DNA from: Agarophyton chilense
Taxonomy: Eukaryota; Rhodophyta; Florideophyceae; Gracilariales; Gracilariaceae
NCBI GenBank assembly: GCA_030374765.1
Contig: JARGXX010000113.1
Span: forward strand, 992,001-1,056,000
Direction: 5' to 3'
DNA length: 64,000 nucleotides
Under the pieces are notes generated by a model. That model saw nothing but the letters and a program-made list of their open reading frames with translations. It did no database searches and was not told where the DNA came from. This document shows, one piece after another, positions 57,406 to 64,000 of the stretch (positions are counted from its first letter, which is position 1; every line of letters begins with the position of its first letter). Both the position numbers and the translations under genes were made by a program.

Positions 57406-57412
57406 TATAAAG
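57406..57412 (+). promoter_or_regulatory. TATA box of the C2 LTR
   Basis: TATAAAG lies about 190 bp before the gag ATG and just downstream of the tandem repeats. Transcription would be expected to begin around 57432-57440. Confidence 0.55.
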
Positions 57413-57417
57413 AGAGT

Positions 57418-57448
57418 ACTTCTGTTCTGCCTCACTCAGAACAGAAGT
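57418..57448 (+). other. Perfect 12-bp inverted repeat in the C2 LTR
   Basis: ACTTCTGTTCTG and CAGAACAGAAGT pair exactly around a 7-base loop CCTCACT. It spans the expected start of transcription, so it may act as DNA (protein site) or as an RNA hairpin if initiation is further upstream. Confidence 0.85.
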
Positions 57449-57495
57449 CCTCAACTCACATCGTCTTGTTTTCAACCGGCCGACCTTCTAGGTGA

Positions 57496-57506
57496 TTATG
57501 GGCCCA
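57496..57506 (+). other. C2 primer-binding site, initiator-tRNA half type
   Basis: TTATGGGCCCA is complementary to the anticodon stem-loop of eukaryotic initiator methionine tRNA (TGGGCCCATAA). Drosophila copia is known to use such a half-tRNA. It lies 90 bp before gag. Confidence 0.65.
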
Positions 57507-57597
57507 AACTTCGCTGATTCGCCCATATCGTACACTTTATTTCTCTACTCACTGTCATTAGAATTTCATTTGTAAATAGTCTAATTTATTTGCAACA

Positions 57598-60063
57598 ATG
57601 GAATCAAAAAGTCTAAAGATACGCATTCAACCCTTTGAAGAGAAACATGATTACAAATTGTGGCGAATTAGCATCGATTCTACTTTTCAAGCAAAAGGAA
57701 TCTGGTATGTTCTTTGGCAGGTTAGAAATCCCTTCACCTCAGATGAAGAGAAGAAAGCCGAGTGAGAGTTCAGTAGAAAGAGAGCTAGTGAACTGATTGT
57801 CTCTGCTCTTTCGGATGAAGCTCTGCGCGTAGTTCAGGGCGACATTGGAAACCCGTGCAAAATGCTGAAACGTCTATACGACCGCTTTGCGTCGAAAACA
57901 GCAGCTTCTCGCATTTTGAAGATGTGCGAGGTAATCAACATGCGGTATTCTAACATCCAACAGAATATTGGCCGCCATATTGATAAAATGGCTGGCGTTA
58001 TCGACCAACTGGCAGCAATGGATACAAAACTTCCGGATGAACTCTCAGTAGCTCTCTTGGTATCTTCCATCTTCGCAACTGAGCTCCATTCTGTTTGTGC
58101 TGCAATGAAAACCCTATCTTCGGAGAACACGACTTGGGAATATGTTGCCTTTTGTCTGCTTGACGAAGTCAGAACAATGGACACACACAATTCCGAGCAG
58201 TCGACTGCTGCGCGCCCAAAGTGCGCTATTTGCAGCAAAATTAAAAACACAACTGCTCGGTGTTACTTGAATCCTTTGAATCCAAATAATCGTCTCAAAA
58301 GGTCTGACGATCTATTGGATAAGAACCAGAATGAGAACTGTAAAGAAAAGGTCTCTAAAGGTAAACAGAAACCCACAAATCGTGCCGCCGTATCAAGAGC
58401 ATATACCATGACTGCCAGAGCTCCCAAAAACAATGGTTTGATGCTGGACTCTGGTTCGACGGCTCATTTGACTTCTTCTTCTAACCAGCTTGAGAAAAGC
58501 TCCCACTGTAATGTTCCGATTGCATTGGGTGACAACCCCGAAATCACGGCGTTAGAGAAAGGTGTGATGCCAGTGAATTGGTCACACGATGGGGTGACCA
58601 CCATGGTTACTCTCAGCAACACACTTGTCGCCCCGTACATTGCCATGAATCTTCTACCGAATCCCGCACTCACGGCGAAGAAGCTAGCTGTTCTTTTCCT
58701 TCCAGAAGTTGCACACATTATTGATCTTACGGACAATCTAAGAATTATCGGGAGCGCTCCACGCAGTACAGATGGGCTGTACTACATTGCTGTAGATTGC
58801 TCAACAGCAACTGATTCCGCTGTGTCTCATCCCTCTCAGCAAACGTCCGCTATGATGGCCCGTGTACAGGACATTTTAGCAAGTCCTGTTGACAGTGATC
58901 TTGAGTCGGACTCGGAATGCGCTTCAGGTCCAGATTCTGCTTCTTCCATGGCCACGGAAGACAACTCTACATCTAAAGATGTCACCGAGGAAATTAATGT
59001 TTCTAATAACGACCAAAATATAAGTGTTCGGGCAGGAGATGTTGCCCTTTGGCATAATCGTTTTAGACACACAGCAACAAAGTCAGAAGTAAAGATTTTG
59101 CTTCAAAAGCAACTACTTCCGATTATTAGAAACCGAACACCGGAGTGTATCCCCTGTGTTCAAGGAAAGTTTCGTCGAAGTTTTAATGGTTCTCTCACTT
59201 CAGCGTCACGACCAGGTCATCTTCACATGGATATCGCCTACGTTGGAACTGAGTCTGACAGAGGACATGCTTACTATTTGGTCATCGTTGATGAATGCAC
59301 TCGATACCTTTTCTCTGCACCTCTTGTCAGAAAAGCTGATGCCTCCGCTATCATCATAGAGTTTGTCAAATGGTTTAAACGTCAGTCGGAACATTCGGTG
59401 CTGTCCTTTCATTCAGATGGTGGTTCAGAGTTTTTCAAGGCGCAGAAGGCCTTAAAACGCGACGGCATCGAAATCACTACAAATTCAGCGTACTCTCCGT
59501 CATCCAATGGTTTGGCCGAAAGAAACGTAAGCATTCCCATGGGACCAATTCGTGCATGTTTGCAACAGGCCAACCTTCCTCTTTCATTCTGGCCGGAGGC
59601 TCTACGCCACGCAGTATTCTGCAAAAACGTGAAGATTCATCACAGCACTGGAAAAATTCCCTTTATCTATTTATTTGGGGAGCTTCCCCATGATATAAAA
59701 CACCTCCGCACATTTGGCTGCAGAGTGCTTGTCGAATCTAATCCAGATACTCGGAAGAAAATGGAATCTCGTCTTCTTGAAGGTATCAATCTTGGACATA
59801 TCTGTGGTGGAATGTACAAAACACTCACTAGAGATGGAATTAAGCATACCAAACATGTCCGCTTCCTTGAAGAAGAGTTTCCAGGCCTATCACTTGTCAA
59901 TGAGACATCACCTCATTCACGATTCACTTCAGAATTTGTTTCTGCTGGATATGAGTCAAGTGATAATGAAGATGATACAGCATCAGAACCCAGAAACATA
60001 TTAGTCTCCACCAATGAAACTGACAATGATTCGAAGGACTCCACATGCAGTGCTTTGAGTTGA
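57598..60063 (+). pseudogene. C2 gag-protease-integrase polyprotein
   Basis: Starts MESKSLKIRIQPFEEKHDYK at 57598; a TGA at 57763 interrupts it, then 733 codons are open. Gag shows LRVVQGDIGNPCKMLKRLYD and a knuckle CAICSKIKNTTARC in which Asn replaces the His. Protease: LMLDSGSTAHLTS. Integrase zinc part: LWHNRFRH and CIPCVQGKF. Core: HMDIAYVGTESDRGHAYYL, SFHSDGGSEFF and NGLAERNVSI, giving the D, D, E triad. Then LRTFGCRVLV. A TGA at 60061 follows. The protein would make particles, mature the polyprotein and integrate cDNA. Best preserved element gene here. Confidence 0.93.
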
Positions 60064-60875
60064 CTCACTCAATACCCCGAGAATCCTTCCACCTACGATC
60101 CCGACTTAGGTGGGTACCCGTCTGACTTTGCAGACGAGACTGTTAATGCAGCCCGTACTCTTCCGAACACGATCAGCTCTGCAGACGAACCTACTTTGAA
60201 GCAGGCACTTTCTTCCCCTTAAGCGTTTCACTGGATGGATGCCATTCGCGCAGAATTCGAAACAATTCGTGCATTGGGAACGTATTAAGACGCCTCTTCC
60301 AACCATGGTCAACCCATTCCTTCAAGTTTCATATTCCTCTTGAAACGAGATCACTTTGGAAAACCTATTCGATTTAAGGCCAGATTGGTTGCTCGAGGAA
60401 ATTTCCAACACATTTCCGATTCAAACAGCCTTTATGCACCTGTGCTAAATTTTGAAAATTTTCGTGTGATACTGGTAATCGCTACGGCTTTGAAGTGGGA
60501 TCGTCAACACATCGATGTAAAGGGTGCTTTTCTTCATGCAACCACGCCTGCGGACAATCCAGTTTGGATCAAACTCCCTAGAATTTCTGGAGCGGACGAA
60601 GCCAATGGACGAATTGTCAAACTCGTGAAGTCCCTGTATGGCACAAGGGAGGCCCCAAGACTCTGGTTTGATAATTTATCTGCTTATCTATGTTCCATTG
60701 GCTTTACTCTTCTGCAATCAGCACAGTGCGTTTTCATAATGAAGGAAGGTGACGATATGGCCGTTGTCTTGGCTTACGTAGATGATCTCAGCATCTTTGG
60801 CCCTCCTAATCTGACAAAATGGGTCAAAAAGAAGCTTTGTGAACATTACGACATTTTGGATCTAGGGAAAACCGA
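60064..60875 (+). pseudogene. C2 reverse transcriptase, truncated by element E
   Basis: Same frame as the preceding polyprotein. Stops lie at 60220 and 60286, then open reading from about 60289. Motifs: FKARLVARGNFQ, QHIDVKGAFLHATTPADNP with the first catalytic Asp, KLVKSLYGTREAPRLWFDNL, and VLAYVDDLSIFGPPN with the catalytic pair. At 60876, in EHYDILDLGKT, the TGTAG of LTR-B interrupts. Remaining RT, RNase H and 3' LTR would lie beyond the window if E is complete. Confidence 0.92.
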
Positions 60876-61591
60876 TGTAGTATTCTACTATGTCGGGGAA
60901 TCCGATATGTTGGTTTTTCGCGAAGTCGCGGTTGGAACTCATAAGTGAGTGATGTCATCAAAATTGTGATATGAAACGGCACCCCGCATAGGATGCCTAG
61001 AGGCAGAATGTCTTAGTGGAACATGTGGCGTTATGGGTCGAGTAGCTTACCACGGCGCGTGCATAGTTGCGACCCTTCCTAGGGGAATGCCATATTGGCA
61101 ACGGCGCATGTAGTGGCGATCCACGTGGAGGGCTTTACTACCCTTTGTAGCCAGACGTCCATTAGGGACCATACCCATACAGTGGTTTGGCTAAGTGGCT
61201 GACCACTGGGTATTATTTATATATTTATTTGGGCACTCACCCTGGTACACAGTATATAATGTACCAGAGGTGAGCGCCGACTCCGAGTAAAGGAGACAAC
61301 ATGGGCATCATGACTATTCTGTTCCTCGCTTAGGATTCCTTAACCGGAGATCCGGACAAGCTATAATAGATAGTCAGCCCCCAACCACTTCACGAGCCGT
61401 CTCGTACCTACGTTCCATCAACGTTTTACAGTTGCACTGTTCACCCTCGCTGGCGAGTAGTGGCCTTACACCACACTTCCAGCTCGCTGGTGTTATAGCT
61501 CTACCATCCCTTTTCCTTCGCCGCAAGCGACCCATCGGCAGTCCGAACGCTGTCGCAGGTGTCTGCTCTCTCCGTTAGAGCGGATACTACA
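60876..61591 (+). repeat. E 5' LTR (LTR-B family)
   Basis: Begins TGTAGTATTCTACTATG and ends GGATACTACA. It matches the 664-bp copies in A2, plus about 51 extra bases near 61060-61110, a tandem duplication of an ACGGCGCRTG... segment. A TATA-like ATTATTTATATATTTATTT lies at 61211-61229. Confidence 0.9.
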
Positions 61592-61920
61592 AGTGTTCTC
61601 CCCGACTTAGAACCACTGTGGTCAGCTGCACTGAACAATTCGTTCCTGGAACGTGGAATCGATATCGATACTTGGAAAAAGTGAAATCACTACAGTTATT
61701 GTTTATCGAACCACCTCCGGCAATTGCGGAATTCATCGTGGTTGAACACGTGTTCGAGAAGTCGAAGACAACATTTGGTTCGCACCTGGACTCAGGTATG
61801 GTCTAGGGTGACGAAGACCCGAAGCCAGTGGAGTACTGGTCGCCCGGGTCCTGCGGGACCACCCCCGAAACCGAGGCTCGCCTCATCTGTTGAAGCCGGA
61901 GAGCGGCTGTATCGTCAAGC
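61592..61920 (+). other. E leader
   Basis: It begins AGTGTTCTCCCCGACTTAG. The part TTCTCCCCGACTTAG is nearly the reverse complement of LTR positions 60887-60901 (CTATGTCGGGGAATC). No standard TGG primer site sits at the LTR edge; a TGGTCAGCTGCAC at 61619 is a weak alternative. Confidence 0.5.
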
Positions 61921-63960
61921 GATGTCGCGCTCACGCTCGGTGAATGATGAACGAGATCTCTCGGATGTACCGGCCCCTGTGGCAGCGGCAGTCGCGCTCA
62001 CCACAGAATCCATAGTTGACCCTGAGGTCGTCGGACCTCAAGAAGAGGATGATTTGCGCAGGGAAGTGCGTCGTCTCAAGTCTGAGTCAAGCGCTTCGCG
62101 TGTGCGCATGGTTGCGTTGGAATCGCAGATCGCTGCTCTTATCGCTGATGTCGAACAATTACGCAGTGCGCATCAATCACTCGTTCGTCAAGACGATGGG
62201 AAGCAGGTCTCTGCATCAGTGAAAACACTACGTGAGGATTTGAACCATCTACTGGAGAGGTACGGGAATACGCCCGATGCGCTACCCGGCTTAACCGTGG
62301 ATGTAGAGGAAGTTTTTACTCGAGTTAACCCTCGTTTAGAGCGCTTGGAGGCGGCAGTTCATGCGCAGAATGCTGCTAAACCAGTCGTGTGGGAAGAGGA
62401 AGGAGCTCCTTTGAAGGAAACTCGTTCGAAGAAGTCGAAGTCACGACGTAAGACGCGGAAGTCCGCACGTGATTCGAGTGATGAATCGTCAAGTACGGAG
62501 GGCTTCAGTTCCAGTACTGATGATTCTGATGATTCAGATACGTCAGATGATGACGACAGTGATGATGGTCATCGAAGGTCCCGATCTCGGAAGAAGAACA
62601 CGTCTTCGTGGTTGGTGAGAAAAAAAAGGCTCACCTTACAGAGGATTGAACGTGCTCCCGTGCACGAATCCACTTTATCGGAAGGTCCTGAATTACAGGT
62701 ACTACCGTCTGAAGGTGAAGAGCAAGAAGCGCTAAGGACGCAAAACCGCGAAGGTGAAGGATCACATCAAACGATTGAAGATCGGCCTTAATGATTTAAC
62801 ATTTGATGGGAAAACCCCCATTCTCGTTATCGAGTTTCTCACTCGATTCGTTGCCGAAGCAGACACTCTAGAGATGAGTGAACCACAGGCATTTGTGTCT
62901 TTACCACACTTCCTGAAGGGTTTTGCTTTAGAGCAATATCGTTCCGTATGCGGATCATTGACAGCCGATGAAGGCGGCGTTACCTCATGGCCAGAGGCGG
63001 TGCAGTATTTGCTGCGCAGTTACGCGACTTCAAACGTGATACGTCAAGCGATCCTGGACCTAAGGGATGTGACCCAAAAGCCTGAGGAGGGCGAAGCTGA
63101 GTACAGCTCAAGGCTTAACAAAGCTTCAGTCCGCTATGGAAACGTCCAATCGACGGAAGACAAGATTACCTCGTACATCGACGGGCTGGACCCGAGCATC
63201 AAGTCGTTGGTAGCTCGATATAGAGAGAAGCATGGAAGAGTCTCCTTTGGAGTTAGTTCAGTTTGCGAAAGCTGAAGGAGACGCAGCCAGAGCGCGTAGT
63301 AGCCCCCGTCGTTCAGTGGCTTTTGGAACCTCAATGGGTAAGGAGAAGGTCTCCGCCAGAGTTAATCAGCGCAGCAAACTGCTACATCTGGAATCTTCAG
63401 TTGACTCGCGAGATTCGTCGTTGGCACCCAAAGGGAGCGACTCGCATGAAGAGGCTGTCTATCTAATGGAATGTACGGACTCTTCTGTACCTACAGTGGA
63501 TCTCCCACACTCGGAGTCTCAAGACGACGAAGCCCTACTGGCTATGGAGGGCCGTCTCCCTATGTACCGTCCCTACACGGTGCCTCCACAGGGAGGTTTT
63601 AAGAACGGGAAACCCGTATGGGTGGATACTCGCACGGCATACCGTTCACAATTTATGTTGACCAACCGTCGTGACGGTTTGATATGATATTCATGTTATG
63701 GAAAACACCATTTGAGTGCAGAATGCATGCTTCCTGCAAAGGATTTGAGTCGTATCATGACCAATTATGAAGCCCTCTCAGAAGAGGAAAGCAGTCGCAT
63801 ACCGGCGGGCATGTATTGGAAAGCGAAAAGTTGGTTTTCTCATACCCCAATGCGCCGGACGGACAAGCCGGTTGCTCAGAAAACTGAAGTGTTACAACCC
63901 GGAACCCCGGTAGGAAGAGGCGCCTTTGAGGGGAATAAGCCTGTGCAACCGGAAAACTAA
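61921..63960 (+). pseudogene. E gag, two frameshifts and one stop
   Basis: A likely start is MSRSRSVNDERDLSDV at 61921. It has a coiled coil (DLRREVRRLKSESSASRVRM...ALESQIAAL), an Asp/Ser-rich stretch around 62500-62570 and basic RSRSRKKN. Near 62735 phase shifts to the capsid-like part: LPHFLKGFALEQYRSVCGSL, SWPEAVQYLLRSYATSNVIR and SYIDGLDPSIKSLVARYRE. Near 63240 it shifts again to a basic linker and a CCHC knuckle, YSCYGKHHLSAEC, whose first Cys codon is now TGA (63685). The frame ends TAA at 63958. It would have formed the particle. Confidence 0.8.
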
Positions 63961-64000
63961 GTGAGGGAGCCCCTAGGGGGTCGGCAGTAGTCGATCCCGT
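63961..64000 (+). other. Downstream of E gag, window edge
   Basis: Only 40 bases remain; the protease and RT of E would be expected beyond. Confidence 0.4.

Larger units (their letters stand above)
57000..60875 (+). mobile_element. Ty1/copia retrotransposon C2, cut by element E
   Basis: It has an LTR-like region with repeats and TATA box, a primer site, then gag, protease, integrase and RT in one continuous frame. The RT stops at 60875, where element E starts. It belongs to a lineage different from C1: the integrase has the standard NGLAERN glutamate motif and the primer site is internal to initiator tRNA. Four in-frame stops and no frameshift in 3.3 kb. The left limit is approximate, as no 3' LTR is present. 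Confidence 0.9.
60876..64000 (+). mobile_element. Ty3/gypsy-type element E (LTR-B family), 5' part
   Basis: A 716-bp LTR-B followed directly by a leader and a gag gene in the same orientation. Copia C2 does not resume after the LTR and there is no target duplication next to it (left ACCGA, right AGTGT). This fits a full-length element whose 3' end lies outside the window, so the two LTR-B copies in A2 are best read as solo LTRs of this family. Pol is not in the window; assignment to gypsy rests on gag character only. Confidence 0.75.

Noticed and set aside
57862-60063. The C2 polyprotein as a domesticated host gene because it is long and open.
   Set aside because: Upstream gag is cut by a TGA, downstream RT by two stops and by element E, and LTR features are present; it is a retrotransposon.
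63685-63687. TGA at the first Cys of the E zinc knuckle, suggesting TGA read as Cys or selenocysteine.
   Set aside because: One case only; other TGA codons replace Arg or Ser, and no SECIS-like structure was evident.

Overview
The window is nuclear eukaryotic DNA, almost entirely a graveyard of nested transposable elements. No bacterial gene organisation, rRNA, tRNA or CRISPR array is seen. Recognisable host-type sequences are remnants of a proteasomal ATPase (RPT6-like), the NatB catalytic subunit (NAA20-like) and two copies of a C2H2 zinc-finger gene. The mix of two different Ty1/copia lineages, chromodomain Ty3/gypsy elements, an EnSpm/Plavaka-like DNA transposon and a piggyBac relative suits a TE-rich alga. 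A red macroalga is my guess, not a demonstrated fact.

Layout. 1-1128 is one copy of a direct repeat (R) whose partner lies at 55860-56999. 1811-6005 is a decayed, 3'-truncated copia element (C1). 6005 to about 10930 (perhaps 12030) is a minus-strand Ty3/gypsy element (D) with an accessory ORF on the opposite strand past its integrase. 10930-13195 has little I can assign. 13196-23169 is a complete but dead gypsy element (A1): LTR, PBS, gag, protease, RT, RNase H, integrase, chromodomain, an antisense accessory ORF, polypurine tract, LTR.

24312-50486 is a second A-family element (A2). It carries two oppositely oriented 664-bp solo LTRs of another family (LTR-B). The whole 25.4-47.9 kb segment between them is inverted, and the target-site duplications of these LTRs match only when the inversion is undone. 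Inside the inverted part, the A2 protease is split by a 16.2-kb DNA transposon (T, 29025-45234). T has 8-bp terminal inverted repeats, a 2-bp AG duplication, an EnSpm/Plavaka-like transposase, a divergent second ORF, and apparently captured host gene pieces (RPT6, NAA20, a C2H2 zinc-finger gene, and unknown ORFs).

50487-51390 is a broken piggyBac-like transposase fused to the cut end of A2. 53205-54468 is the better preserved zinc-finger gene. After repeat copy R2 comes a second copia element (C2, about 57000-60875) with an initiator-tRNA-half primer site. Its reverse transcriptase is interrupted by element E (60876 to the window end). E starts with a full LTR-B, which identifies LTR-B as the LTR of E's family, and continues into a gag gene with a CCHC knuckle.

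Nearly every coding region carries in-frame stops, so none is likely to give an intact protein. The points most worth following are the gene-laden transposon T, the conserved antisense ORF shared by three gypsy elements, and the LTR-mediated inversion.
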